Shown here: positions 18,092 through 26,963 of the stretch, piece after piece | Numbering within the stretch: the stretch's first letter is position 1 | How the letters are laid out: the number at the start of each line of letters is the position of its first letter | Origin: Natrinema hispanicum | Lineage (GTDB): Archaea; Halobacteriota; Halobacteria; Halobacteriales; Natrialbaceae | Assembly: GCF_004217335.1 (NCBI RefSeq) | Contig: NZ_SHMP01000001.1 | Span: 1 to 54,724 of the forward strand | Direction: 5' to 3' | DNA length: 54,724 bases | The notes under the pieces: generated by a model | Databases searched by the model: none | Seen by the model: only the letters and a program-made list of their open reading frames with translations | Told to the model about the DNA's origin: nothing | Program-made: the position numbers and the translations under genes

Positions 18092-18179
18092 CCGTGGTTC
18101 ACATTTACGGCTGTCACCTAATAACGGTTTACGTATGGGTGGGGAGTCGGCCTTGCCATCGAGCGTGGTGAGTTTCATC

Positions 18180-18232
18180 GAGTGTCGGCTTCCTCCCCGA
18201 CCTCAAGGGTCGGGGCATCCGCCTCGTACCGC
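18180..18232. mobile_element. Left end of the TnpB element
   Basis: Upstream of tnpB is CCCCGACCTCAAGGGTCGGGG, an imperfect hairpin with CCCGACC/GGTCGGG arms. The same layout, less perfect, lies beside the truncated TnpB at 38230-38305. This fits the subterminal hairpin that marks the left end in IS200/IS605-superfamily elements. Confidence 0.5.
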
Positions 18233-18310
18233 CTGTGAACCGGTTTGGTGCCCGCCAAATTCGGATGTGGGTTTAACTCCCCATCCAATCATAGTGAGAT
18301 CACTGACACG

Positions 18311-18913
18311 ATGTCCACGCTCCCGCCCTGGATCGAGAACCGAATTGAACATAATATCGACAAAAAGCTCACACAGCGCCACGTCGTCGAGACGATGCTC
18401 GAAGCCGAGCGGCCATACTTTTCGGCCGAGCAGATTCGTGCTCGAGCCCGTCCGGAGGTGAGCAAAGAGACAGTTCGGCTCCGACTAAACGAACTCCGCG
18501 AGCAGGACGTGATCGCCGACGATACGTATCCAGAGTCGATTACGCTGTACTATATCAACCACCCGGAGTCGAGCTGGCCACTCTCACCCGAAGGGAAAGA
18601 CGCACTCGCGTTCGAGAGTTCTCTCGAGACCCTCTCCGTCAGCGATTTTCTTCGTCTTCGAAATCCGGACGCCATCCGAACGCTGGTGCTTGCAGGCTTT
18701 CAGTTGACACTCGTCCTCTTTGCGATCGGGATCGTTGCACCGGTCATCTCAAGCGACTCACTCGTACAGAGTACGAACGGATATTGGGAAGCTGGTGGAA
18801 CCCTCTTTGTGGTGTGTTTCGCCCTGTTGCTCGCTGAGCGACTGGTTCGAATGATTCGGACCAACAGAGGGGCAACGAGGAGCCTTCTTCCCGATAGCAT
18901 CCAATCCAAGTAA
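18311..18913 (+). CDS. Winged-helix membrane protein, unknown function
   Basis: The 200-residue product has an N-terminal winged-helix domain (RHVVETMLEAERPYFSAEQI, then SKETVRLRLNELREQDVIA) and two C-terminal transmembrane helices (around 130-155 and 165-185). DNA-binding domains joined to membrane helices are common in haloarchaea and suggest membrane-anchored regulators. The ATG at 18311 follows the intergenic region of the IS left end; the frame opens earlier at 18245 but in IS sequence. Confidence 0.65.
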   Translation: MSTLPPWIENRIEHNIDKKLTQRHVVETMLEAERPYFSAEQIRARARPEVSKETVRLRLNELREQDVIADDTYPESITLYYINHPESSWPLSPEGKDALAFESSLETLSVSDFLRLRNPDAIRTLVLAGFQLTLVLFAIGIVAPVISSDSLVQSTNGYWEAGGTLFVVCFALLLAERLVRMIRTNRGATRSLLPDSIQSK

Positions 18914-18986
18914 TTCACGACGAATCGATTGACAAAGCACCTGCTACCCAGCACGGTCACACAAACGAACCGACCATCACGCACCT

Positions 18987-19839
18987 ATGTCCAACGAACA
19001 CCGATCCACATCGACCGATTCACAGACACAACCGGGACCGAACCTCTTGACTGAACGAACCCTAAGCGGTATCTTCGTTCACCTACTGGGTCTGGGAACC
19101 GGATTTGTTTTTCCAGCAGTCATATACCTAGTATCGAAACGCGACTTCACACGAGAAAACGCCCGAAATGCGTTCAACTGGCAGTTACTATTTACCGGAA
19201 CGTTCGCCGCCCTGCTGGGGATAGTCGCTGTTGGACTGGCGATCGACTCGTGGGCCCCAGACAATACGATCTTCCAACAGATTGGACAGGGATCTGTCCT
19301 CGTTTTTTGCAGCAGGCTTCTTCATGTTCACGTTTGGGGTGCTGATTAACATCGCATTCGGCCTGATCGCCACGGGAAAAGCAATCTTCGGCAGCGCCTG
19401 GTCGTATCCACTCGCACCAGATTTCATCAGCTTCCTTGAGGCAAAAACAGACGGCTCCGTCGCTTGGCGGGCGAACCTCATCGGGTACGCTGCGACAGTT
19501 CCAATCACGTTCGCGTATCTCTTCTGGACTAGTATAGCAGGAGAGCCAGAAAGCAGCCTCGTCTTTGCCATCGGGTTCGCACTGGTCATGTTCCTGCTCA
19601 TCTTGTCGATAATCACACCGGTTGTCCTCATTCGCGACGCACGAGCGAATGCCAAGTCGGATTCGAATTCAACGATGAGCTGGTTACCGTATGTCGGCAG
19701 TCCGCTCGCTTGTGCCGCACTGACATACATTCTGACAGCGCTACAGTTCGGTTCGGAGAATCCTTTCGGTGACGCGATCTACGCCTTTGCAGGCACCTTC
19801 TGGCTCGCGACGGTCGTGTATCTGGTCCGGCAGTATTGA
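18987..19839 (+). pseudogene. DUF4870-like membrane protein gene with a frameshift
   Basis: The 5' frame encodes a DUF4870-like start: a GIFVHLLGLGTGFVFPAVIY helix and the characteristic RENARNAFNWQLLF. At a run of six T (19303-19308) the frame changes. The 3' half continues one frame over as FFAAGFFMFTFGVLINIAFG and more membrane helices to 19839. With five T, the reading is V-L-V-F-A-A-G-F-F-M, seamless through the junction. So one extra T disrupts an otherwise intact gene of about 283 residues. It is either a recent inactivation, phase-variable slippage or a sequencing error. Confidence 0.75.
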
Positions 19840-20087
19840 CGAGGGATAAATCGACTCGAGACTGGTACAGTCGAAGGGGACCTCGACAACAAGAGCCAGC
19901 CATCGATCGTCGTCGCCCTCGAAGAGGGCAAGTAAGCCCACTTAGTTCGGCCAAGTATTTTACTTACTTGCTGCTATTTACAGTATATGAGAAGTCGATC
20001 ACGTTTGATATTGTCTGTTAACTGTTCTTTTTGCACCCATCTGCAGAGCGTGGTCACAGTCCGTGAGATGACGAGGAGGGCTGGTAA

Positions 20088-21269
20088 ATGAGCCGACCGC
20101 GGTGGGTAATCTTGGCAGTCACCGCTCTCGTAGTTGTCAGTAGCGTGGGAGCAACGGCGATGAGCGTATCGGCGGACCAAACAAAAGTACATATCTCAGA
20201 TGTCTCGGTTTCAAACGATGAACCGGTAACCGGCGAAACCGTCACGGTCACTGCCGAAGTGTCGACCCTCGAGACCAGTAACGAGACTATCGACATTAAG
20301 AGAGTGCAAGTGCGGAAGTCAAACAGCGCGAAGACATACAGACGCGTTGAAGACATCGGTTCGCTCGCTCCGGGGGGTTCGGTAAGCGTTCCGATGACGG
20401 TCAGCTTCGACAATCCCGGTATGAAGTCGCTGACCGTCTACGTGCTTGTCCAAGGAGAGAACGGGGGCACCGAAGCTTACGAATATCCTGTCTCGATAGC
20501 GGTGTCTGAATTAAACGTCAACGCTGATCTGTCGGTGACCACTGATGACAACAAATCGACTGCAGTCGAGTTCACCAACTACGGGAACGTGAACGTGAGC
20601 GACATCGAACTGACTGCAACCGCTGACGAGGAGACGATTGCTCAGAAGTACCTGTTTGAGACCGAGCCTGACACCAGCCGCTCTGTGGCCTTCGATACGG
20701 AGGGACTGAACGGGGAGGAAGTGACGGTCACTGCCACCTATACAGCTCAGGAAGAGACCTATACGACTACCACCACTCACGTCGTTGACTATCCGTTGGC
20801 GGGCGAAATGCGACTCACGAGTATCGAAACGACACAGAGTGGCTCCGGAGTGACGATCCAAGGCGATTCGGCGAACATTGGGAACACCGACGCTGAGTCA
20901 GTCCTCGTTAGCGTTGAGGACACCGACAACGTGAGTCCCACGTCTCCGTTGGGTGACTACTACATTGGAACGGTTGAGGCCGGCGAGTTCTCCACCTTCG
21001 AATTGACGGCGGAGGTTGAGGGAGCGACGTCGTCAGTTCCCGTCGAGATCATGTACATCGTCGATAACGATCGAGTGACGACAACACAATTGGTCGATGT
21101 CTCTCCGGGAAGTTCAGCTGCGGTCCGCAGCAGTCAGACGACCGACACCGCGACCGGACAGGAGTCTCCTGGCGGATCGGGCCTCCCTTTGACATCGATT
21201 AGTACAGTCCTGGCAGTACTTGTTGTCAGCATCGTTGGGTTCGGCATCTATCGGTGGCGTAATCCATGA
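20088..21269 (+). CDS. Exported CARDB-like protein of a MacB-type ABC operon
   Basis: The 393-residue protein has an N-terminal signal (WVILAVTALVVVSSVGATAM), several beta-rich CARDB-like repeats (for example VSVSNDEPVTGETVTVTAEV) and a C-terminal transmembrane helix followed by RWRNP, so it is anchored outside the membrane. A GGAGG ribosome-binding site lies before the ATG. The stop overlaps the ATGA of the ATPase gene, which shows it belongs to the MacB-like operon. It probably serves as an extracellular partner of the permease, in place of a MacA adaptor; that is inference. Confidence 0.78.
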   Translation: MSRPRWVILAVTALVVVSSVGATAMSVSADQTKVHISDVSVSNDEPVTGETVTVTAEVSTLETSNETIDIKRVQVRKSNSAKTYRRVEDIGSLAPGGSVSVPMTVSFDNPGMKSLTVYVLVQGENGGTEAYEYPVSIAVSELNVNADLSVTTDDNKSTAVEFTNYGNVNVSDIELTATADEETIAQKYLFETEPDTSRSVAFDTEGLNGEEVTVTATYTAQEETYTTTTTHVVDYPLAGEMRLTSIETTQSGSGVTIQGDSANIGNTDAESVLVSVEDTDNVSPTSPLGDYYIGTVEAGEFSTFELTAEVEGATSSVPVEIMYIVDNDRVTTTQLVDVSPGSSAAVRSSQTTDTATGQESPGGSGLPLTSISTVLAVLVVSIVGFGIYRWRNP

Positions 21270-21928
21270 GCGTCATCGCGCTTACCGACGTGGTGAAACG
21301 GTATCAGACCGGTCACGAGACGGTCGAAGCGCTGAAACATGTTGATTTCCGTGCCGAGCGTGGAGAGATGGTCACGATAACCGGTCCCTCGGGGTCTGGG
21401 AAGAGTACGTTGCTCAATATGATTGGGTTACTCGACACGCCAACGGAGGGCCATATTCGGCTTGACGGCCGCGACGTGACCGACTTCACGGAGGACGAAC
21501 TCACGGAGGAACGCCGGTCGGAGATCGGCTTCGTATTTCAGGACTTCCACCTCCTACCGATGCTCACGGCGACGGAGAACGTTGAACTTCCAACGATGTG
21601 GGATACATCGGTTGACCGTCACGACCGTGCAGTGGACCTCCTTCACCGCGTTGGACTTGGCGATCGTCTCGATCATAGGCCAGACCAACTGTCGGGGGGC
21701 CAACGCCAGCGCGTCGCCATCGCACGTGCGTTGATCAACGAGCCAGATATCCTGCTCGCGGACGAACCGACGGGGAACTTGGATCAAGACACCGGCCGGA
21801 CAATCCTCGAGGAACTCACTCGGCTCAAGGAGGACGAAAATATCGCCATCGTTTCAGTAACCCATGACGAGCAGATGGTCGGGTACGCGGATCGCGTTGT
21901 TCGGCTTATCGACGGGGAGATTCAGTAA
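21266..21928 (+). CDS. MacB/LolD-type ABC transporter ATP-binding protein
   Basis: The 220-residue protein has Walker [11 protein letters not shown] loop [10 protein letters not shown], signature [10 protein letters not shown], Walker [13 protein letters not shown] and the switch His in THDE. The EPTGNLD motif and short length mark the MacB/LolD/FtsE class, whose members power mechanotransmission rather than direct transport. It overlaps both neighbours by a few bases and forms an operon of three. Confidence 0.9.
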   Translation: MSVIALTDVVKRYQTGHETVEALKHVDFRAERGEMVTITGPSGSGKSTLLNMIGLLDTPTEGHIRLDGRDVTDFTEDELTEERRSEIGFVFQDFHLLPMLTATENVELPTMWDTSVDRHDRAVDLLHRVGLGDRLDHRPDQLSGGQRQRVAIARALINEPDILLADEPTGNLDQDTGRTILEELTRLKEDENIAIVSVTHDEQMVGYADRVVRLIDGEIQ

Positions 21929-23091
21929 TGGGAATCACGGAACTACTGTGGCGGTTCCCTAGCGCTCAGATGGCTTGGCGGAATCTCGGTCGAAATCGAA
22001 TCCGAACAGCGTTGGCGTCGCTCGGGATCGTGATCGGTGTGATCTCCATCGCATCGCTCGGTATTACAGGCGTGGCGATCCAACAGCAAGCGACGTCCGA
22101 CCTCGGTAGTCTCACGAACGAGGTGACAATCACGTCCGGTGAAGACAGTTCAACTGCTGGCGTGACCGCTGATCAGGTAGATGAAGTCCGAAACGTCGCC
22201 GGCAATGTCGACGTCGTCCCCCAGTATTCCGACGCGACTACTATTAGCTCACGGAATGGACAAGAAGAAAACGTCAGTGTAATCGCCTTGATACAGGCGA
22301 ACGTGTTGTATGACGTGTCGGCCGGTGAGTCTCCCGAACGACTCCAATCCGGTGTATTACTTACCGATAGCACAGCCAATCAACTCGGAATTGAGATTGG
22401 CGATCCCATCGAGTATAACGGGCAAATGTACCGTGTTCGTGGACTCATTGAATCCGATCAAGGATTCGGAGGAGGAGGACGAGGACAACTCGTTGTGCCG
22501 GAGTCAGCACTTTCTGATCGGGAGAATTACGATTCGGTGACCATTGTAACCGAAGATGGTGATGCAGCCACCGAGATTGCGACGATCCTCCGGAACCACT
22601 TTAATGAGGAGACTCACAACGGAGAAGTCGACGAAGAACTGAGTATCACCGATTACAGTGATGTCCAAGAAAATATTAATTCATTCATGAACACGCTTCG
22701 CCTCGCGTTACTCGGGATCGGATCGATCTCGCTGGTCGTTGCGAGCGTGGCCATCCTCAACGTTATGCTGATGAGTACAATCGAGCGTCGCGGTGAGATT
22801 GGCGTCCTCCGGGCGGTTGGTATTCGTCGCGGCGAGGTGCTTCGGATGATCCTCATTGAAGCAGCATTTCTCGGCGCGATCGGCGGTCTCGCCGGAGTGC
22901 TCATTTCGCTCGTCATTGGACTCGCACTATTCCAAGTGCTTGCTGGTGACGCGGTGATTGTCTTTGAGTGGGAGAGCGCCAGGTATCTGGTGTACGGATT
23001 TCTGTTTGCAGTCGGGGCGAGCGTGGTGAGTGGGCTCTACCCTGCGTGGAAGGCAGCCAACGATCGGCCCGTTGAAGCACTCCGCGGCTGA
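21928..23091 (+). CDS. MacB/FtsX-type ABC permease
   Basis: The 387-residue protein has the MacB layout: an N-terminal helix (ALASLGIVIGVISIASLGIT), a large extracellular MacB_PCD domain (about 45-255) and three C-terminal helices with the FtsX motif (ERRGEIGVLRAVGIRRGEVL). Its ATG overlaps the ATPase stop. It is known that such permeases work by pushing periplasmic or external partners; here the CARDB-like protein is the obvious partner. Confidence 0.88.
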   Translation: MGITELLWRFPSAQMAWRNLGRNRIRTALASLGIVIGVISIASLGITGVAIQQQATSDLGSLTNEVTITSGEDSSTAGVTADQVDEVRNVAGNVDVVPQYSDATTISSRNGQEENVSVIALIQANVLYDVSAGESPERLQSGVLLTDSTANQLGIEIGDPIEYNGQMYRVRGLIESDQGFGGGGRGQLVVPESALSDRENYDSVTIVTEDGDAATEIATILRNHFNEETHNGEVDEELSITDYSDVQENINSFMNTLRLALLGIGSISLVVASVAILNVMLMSTIERRGEIGVLRAVGIRRGEVLRMILIEAAFLGAIGGLAGVLISLVIGLALFQVLAGDAVIVFEWESARYLVYGFLFAVGASVVSGLYPAWKAANDRPVEALRG

Positions 23092-23105
23092 CCAAACTTT
23101 TGGTC
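23090..23105. terminator. Hairpin GACCAAA/TTTGGTC at the MacB stop
   Basis: A 7-base stem separated by two bases starts at the stop codon of the MacB-like permease, and marks the end of the three-gene operon. No long T tract follows, so termination strength is uncertain. Confidence 0.4.
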
Positions 23106-23123
23106 CCGTTGAAATGCGATTAG

Positions 23124-23335
23124 TTAGTGCCGTTGCTGGTCGCGGGTGACGGACCACCAGTCGTAGTAATTGAGTTCGTCGTCGTCAACAGCGTCGGCTT
23201 TGCGCGCCTCGGCGTTCGCCTCAGTTCCTGGCGGTGACAAGAGGACCTGATCACCGAACATCTCGTTGTTCGGCCAGTCCGCAGGGGCGGCGACGCCGTT
23301 ATCAGCAAACAAGGCGAATACCCCAAGGTCGTTCA
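23124..23335 (-). pseudogene. C-terminal remnant of a 1-Cys peroxiredoxin
   Basis: The minus-strand frame reads GVFALFADNGVAAPADWPNN, then EMFGDQVLLSPPGTEANAEA and ELNYYDWW. The ADWPNNEMFGDQVLLPP-like stretch and terminal YDWW match the C-terminal end of haloarchaeal Prx6/AhpC-type peroxiredoxins. The N-terminal thioredoxin fold with the peroxidatic cysteine is missing. The frame is cut at about 23335, where TnpB-element-like palindromes begin, which suggests that an insertion or deletion removed the rest. Confidence 0.6.
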
Positions 23336-23405
23336 GAAATGTCCGATTTCCGTGATGACGAGAATCTTCGATTCTCGAACCACTTGACCCCGAGGCGATT
23401 CACGA
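23336..23405 (+). mobile_element. Solo right end of a TnpB-type element
   Basis: The sequence CTTGACCCCGAGGCGATTCA at 23383-23402 matches the right-end arm of the element at 16771. The adjoining palindrome GAGAATCTTCGATTCTC (about 23350-23377) resembles those in the remnant at 9607-10222. No tnpB frame remains. It borders the broken peroxiredoxin gene. Confidence 0.45.
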
Positions 23406-23771
23406 TACGGTCAGCATCGGTAGGGTTACACGCTACTGAGCTCACGTTTCGGGCTCGTAGTGAACGCGGTGGACGACTCTTTTGGTCATCCGTCTTTAGC
23501 TAATACTCACAGTAATACTATCTAGCCGTGATCTTCGATCGAATTTCGCTCGTACACCTCGCCAAAACGCCGAAGACACCAATTCTCAGCGTTTCTTATC
23601 ACCTGGTTTCACGATGAACAGCGTCTCACCGGCCGGAATTGGCCTTCCCAATACTTTTAGTTATATTCTCAGCTTTGAATATTACTATCAGTCTTAGCTA
23701 AAGACGAATGGACCCGAGACTGGCTTGGTGCGCCGATCGACCGTCGTTCAAGACAGCTCCTTGACAAATAG
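23406..23771. other. Gene-poor stretch, no intact gene
   Basis: I see no convincing gene. A short minus-strand frame (about 23597-23660) ends PAGETLFIVKPGDKKR and then a stop; it could be the tail of a lost gene. The stretch lies between TnpB-type relics and copy 2 of the repeated family. Confidence 0.4.
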
Positions 23772-24044
23772 CTAACACTGTTCTTCCGGCGATGTGATCC
23801 GAAGTTCGTTCTCGACTTCGTAGAAGTAGCCTCGTTCGAGGAGGCGGGTAAGTGCATGCTCGACGTCCCGTTGCTCGAGCGCTAACTCTGCATCGGCGAC
23901 CAAGATGTCAGTGGCGTCGTCGTAACCGATCAGCGGAACACTGTCTTCTCCGTGAGTTGGCTGACAAGCCCGTGAACACAGCCGATCGTAACACTCGAGA
24001 ATCCACTCCGGAAGTGGTGGCCGTGGATCTGTAACGCGAGCCAT
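23772..24044 (-). CDS. Repeated 90-residue acidic protein, copy 2
   Basis: This copy has the same MARVTDPRPPLPEWILECYD start and RITSPEEQC end as copy 1, with changes in the middle such as CSRACQPTHGEDSVPLIGYD. The upstream block keeps the conserved CCGCTTAATAGTATCCGTCA and shares with copy 3 a TACGGG..TTTGCTCGTA element. Upstream of it on the same strand lies the broken relative of the 59-residue partner gene seen intact before copy 3. The copy is intact itself. Confidence 0.75.
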   Translation of the reverse strand: MARVTDPRPPLPEWILECYDRLCSRACQPTHGEDSVPLIGYDDATDILVADAELALEQRDVEHALTRLLERGYFYEVENELRITSPEEQC

Positions 24045-24136
24045 TGCAGTTCTGTAAGGCAGTTAGACAGTCATCCGCTTAATAGTATCCGTCAAATACG
24101 GGCTTTGCTCGTATTCGAGTAATATTTTATCTGAGA

Positions 24137-24250
24137 CTATCCTCTCTCGAGTACATCGATGGCTTCGCGTAGTTTGACATCCTACTCGAGGAGGCGATCG
24201 GCGGCCAGCTGCCAGTCGTGCGCGGCGCGTATGGGATCAGAGACTTCGCA
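24137..24250 (-). pseudogene. Broken copy of the 59-residue partner gene
   Basis: The minus-strand frame reads DWQLAADRLLE, then a stop, then DVKLREAIDVLERG and a stop. It aligns with the end of the 59-residue ORF at 37237-37416 (WPLAADRLLEHDVAPTEAVD). An in-frame TAG replaces the His codon, and the N-terminal half is not recognisable. It lies at the same place relative to copy 2 as the intact gene does to copy 3. Confidence 0.6.
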
Positions 24251-24281
24251 GTGAGAAATGTGGGCGTTGAAGATCTAGCTT

Positions 24282-24360
24282 GGTGAACCACCCCGCTTTA
24301 CTCGCCGCCTTCAGCGGCTCCGTGAGGGCGGGGGCTTGGCACCCTCACCGCCACGGCTAA
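24282..24360. mobile_element. Solo IS-type end with CCCCGC/GCGGGG hairpin
   Basis: The stretch GGTGAACCACCCCGCTTTAC then TCGCCGCCTTCAGCGG and a closing GAGGGCGGGG can fold into a long hairpin. It has the GGTGAACC start shared with the solo ends at 28251 and 46546. It lies just beyond the 3' end of the ABC importer operon, whose ATPase seems shortened. Confidence 0.5.
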
Positions 24361-24400
24361 GAAGTGTGACTTGGACGGCATCATCCCACGTCACGATACA

Positions 24401-25141
24401 TCACCATTGAACAAACGGCAGGTCAGGTGCGTCCAGCGCGACGAACTCCGAGACGAATTCATTGGCCGGGGACTCGTAGATCTCGCGCGGCGTCCCGACC
24501 TGCTCAACCCGACCGTCGTTCATTACGGCGACGCGGTCACACATCACCATCGCCTCCTCCTGATCGTGGGTGACGTAAAGCCCGGTGACGTTCAGGTCGG
24601 TTAGGAGCGTACCAATTTCGGTCTGGAGACGGGTCTTCAGTCGGGCGTCGAGCCCCGTCATCGGCTCGTCGAGCAGGAGGATATTTGGTTCAATAGCAAG
24701 CGCACGTGCCAATCCGACGCGCTGTTGCTGGCCGCCGGAGAGGGTCGTTGGATCGCGGTCTCCCATACTGCCAATATCGAGCATTTCGAGCAATTCATCC
24801 GCTCGTGCCCGTCGCTCGCGTTTCCCGGCGCCGCGCATCTTCAGGCCGAACGCTACGTTCTCCGCAACGGTCATATTATCAAACAGCGCGTACTCCTGAA
24901 AAACCAAGCCAACGTTGCGGTTCTCGGGTGGGACGTTCGTCACGTCCTCATCATCGAACCTGACCGATCCGCTGGTTGGTGTCTCGAAGCCAGCGATGGT
25001 CCGCAGGGTCGTGGTCTTCCCACATCCGGAGGGGCCGAGCACGCCCAGGATCTCCCCGTCGGAGACGGTGAGCGAGACGTTGTCCATCGCCGTTGTGTCG
25101 TCGTACTCTTTCCGAACTGCGTCTAGTGTTACGTCTGCCAT
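24401..25141 (-). CDS. ABC importer ATP-binding protein, lacking the usual C-terminal domain
   Basis: The 246-residue protein has Walker A GPSGCGKTT, Q loop VFQEYALFD, signature LSGGQQQRVG, Walker B LLLDEPMTGLD and switch His in THDQEEAM. It belongs to the spermidine/iron/phosphonate-type (PotA/FbpC-like) ATPases. These normally have a 100-residue TOBE domain after the ABC domain; here the protein ends at EFVSEFVALDAPDLPFVQW. A solo IS-type end begins 40 bases on, so the gene has probably lost its 3' part. Its ATG overlaps the permease stop codon by one base. Confidence 0.85.
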   Translation of the reverse strand: MADVTLDAVRKEYDDTTAMDNVSLTVSDGEILGVLGPSGCGKTTTLRTIAGFETPTSGSVRFDDEDVTNVPPENRNVGLVFQEYALFDNMTVAENVAFGLKMRGAGKRERRARADELLEMLDIGSMGDRDPTTLSGGQQQRVGLARALAIEPNILLLDEPMTGLDARLKTRLQTEIGTLLTDLNVTGLYVTHDQEEAMVMCDRVAVMNDGRVEQVGTPREIYESPANEFVSEFVALDAPDLPFVQW

Positions 25142-26025
25142 TAGCTTCCTCTGATTTCGAATCCGCGGCGACCCACCTGCTGTAAAAAGACGGTGATCGC
25201 GACGATGATGAAAAAGAACATCGACACGGCCGCCGCTGCTTTGGTGAACGAACTATTCGAGATGTGGCGTTGCAGGAACAGCGCGAGCGGTTGCGTGCCC
25301 TTCGCCCAGACGATGTACGAGAAGTTGAACTCCGCCGCTGCGAGCGTCCAGCAGATGATAGCACCCGAGATGATGCCCGAGCGAGCGTTCGGGACGATGA
25401 CCGTCAGGAACGTCCGCGGCCAGGACGCACCGAGCGATCGAGCGGACTCTTCTAATTGCCTGAGTGGCATCGACTCGAACTCGCTCTGGACCGCCATCAC
25501 CATGAACGGTGCTTTGAGCAGGGAGTAGCCGACAATGAGCCCGAAACTCGTCCCCGAGAGCACCGGATAGGCCCGGAGGAACGCCACACCTAGGATGACG
25601 CCCGGGACAAGCGGCAGGACCGACACGGCATTGACCCATTCCCTGCCGCGGAACTCGTAGCGTGAGACGGCGTAGGCGATTGGGACACCGACGACCAGAT
25701 TGATCAGGACGCCCCCCAGCGCCAGTCCGATACTGAACGCCAGTTCCGCTGGAACCATCAGCGTGAGGGCTTTTTCGCCGCCGATAGGGAAACGGAACAG
25801 GGGGTCCCAACCCATGCTTCGTTGTGAGCCGATCGTCTCCGCAAGCCCCAACACCTCACGCCAGTTTTGGAAGGTAACGAACCCGGAGGGGAAAACGCCG
25901 GTCCAGTTCGTAGCGAAGGAGGCGATGATGGTAAGGACAATAGGAGCTATCAGGAACATGACCGTCAGCAGCAGGGTCAGCGTCACGGCCGGCCTCCCGA
26001 ACCGACGGGAGAGTGCCCGCGTCAT
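25141..26025 (-). CDS. ABC importer permease 2 (spermidine/iron/phosphonate-type)
   Basis: The 294-residue protein starts MTRALSRRFGRPAVTLTLLL at 26025, where GGAGGT lies upstream and the ATATGA overlaps the stop of permease 1. It has six hydrophobic helices and the EAA loop LEESARSLGASWPRTFLTVI. The longer open frame to 26826 is the antisense-like shadow of the upstream permease. The second membrane partner of a binding-protein-dependent importer. Confidence 0.88.
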   Translation of the reverse strand: MTRALSRRFGRPAVTLTLLLTVMFLIAPIVLTIIASFATNWTGVFPSGFVTFQNWREVLGLAETIGSQRSMGWDPLFRFPIGGEKALTLMVPAELAFSIGLALGGVLINLVVGVPIAYAVSRYEFRGREWVNAVSVLPLVPGVILGVAFLRAYPVLSGTSFGLIVGYSLLKAPFMVMAVQSEFESMPLRQLEESARSLGASWPRTFLTVIVPNARSGIISGAIICWTLAAAEFNFSYIVWAKGTQPLALFLQRHISNSSFTKAAAAVSMFFFIIVAITVFLQQVGRRGFEIRGS

Positions 26026-26960
26026 ATTCCAACCTCCGCGCTGGTGTACCGGAGTCCAAGGACGGTGAACAGGAAGGTAAACAGGAAGTACACCGTCGCC
26101 ATCGCGCCGGCGACCTGCACGTTGTAGCCCGGCCCAAGTTCCCGGGAAATCTGGAGCGTCCAGACGACCAGCGTCTGGATGACGATAAGCGTCCCAAAGA
26201 TGGCCAGGCCCGTCCGGAACGTGAGGATTATCGCACCGGTGATACCCGGTCTGATCTGCGGAAGTGTGACGTACCGGAACGTCTCGAAGGGTGTTGCGCC
26301 AAGCGACTGGGCGGCTTCCTCGGCGGCTGTGTCGACCTCGGCGTACGTACCGCGGAGGATGAGCGTCGCCCGAGGAACCATGGAGTAGACGAAGGCGATG
26401 AACAAGCCCGGCACACTGACCGCGAAGGCGATGTCGAGGGGTTGGGAACCGGAGAGGGCGGCAAGTACCGCCGTGACGAGTCCGTTGTTCCCGAACAGTA
26501 CCAGGATCATGAACGCGGCAACGATACCTGGGAGGCTGATGGGAAACGAGACCAGCGTGACCAAGAAGTCCTCGCCAGGCAGGTCGTACTTCTCGAGGGC
26601 GTGTGCGATCGGAACGGCTAGACCGACCGAGACCAGCGTCGTTCCCGCGGCCAGCCACAACGAGTTGAACGCCACCCGCCGGTAGTAGGAGTCGCCAAAC
26701 AGCGTCGCATAGGCATCCAGTGAGAGCCCAACCGACCGGTACTGCGCCGTAGAGAGACTGATGCGCACGACTTCCGACAGGGGATAGATTCCCGCGACAA
26801 ACATGAGCATCATGAACGGCGCACATAGCACGAGGATCCGACGATATTCGCGGTCTCGTTCAGTGACCGGGTTCAGGGCCGCCTCGAACGTGCCGACTGT
26901 TTGTACCCCGATAGACCGGGCCGTCGAGAGAGCGCCACCGCCAGCGTGTCGGTCGGACAT
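26022..26960 (-). CDS. ABC importer permease 1 (spermidine/iron/phosphonate-type)
   Basis: The 312-residue protein has a cytoplasmic N-terminus, then six hydrophobic helices and the EAA loop AEEAAQSLGATPFETFRYVT. With permease 2, the ATPase and the binding protein it forms a complete importer operon on the minus strand. The order is binding protein, permease 1, permease 2, ATPase. The substrate is not determined by sequence. Confidence 0.88.
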   Translation of the reverse strand: MSDRHAGGGALSTARSIGVQTVGTFEAALNPVTERDREYRRILVLCAPFMMLMFVAGIYPLSEVVRISLSTAQYRSVGLSLDAYATLFGDSYYRRVAFNSLWLAAGTTLVSVGLAVPIAHALEKYDLPGEDFLVTLVSFPISLPGIVAAFMILVLFGNNGLVTAVLAALSGSQPLDIAFAVSVPGLFIAFVYSMVPRATLILRGTYAEVDTAAEEAAQSLGATPFETFRYVTLPQIRPGITGAIILTFRTGLAIFGTLIVIQTLVVWTLQISRELGPGYNVQVAGAMATVYFLFTFLFTVLGLRYTSAEVGI

Positions 26961-26963
26961 CTC

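Noticed and set aside
26025..26826. Upstream extension of permease 2 to 26826
   Set aside because: It is a shadow of permease 1 in another frame; the real start with GGAGGT is at 26025.
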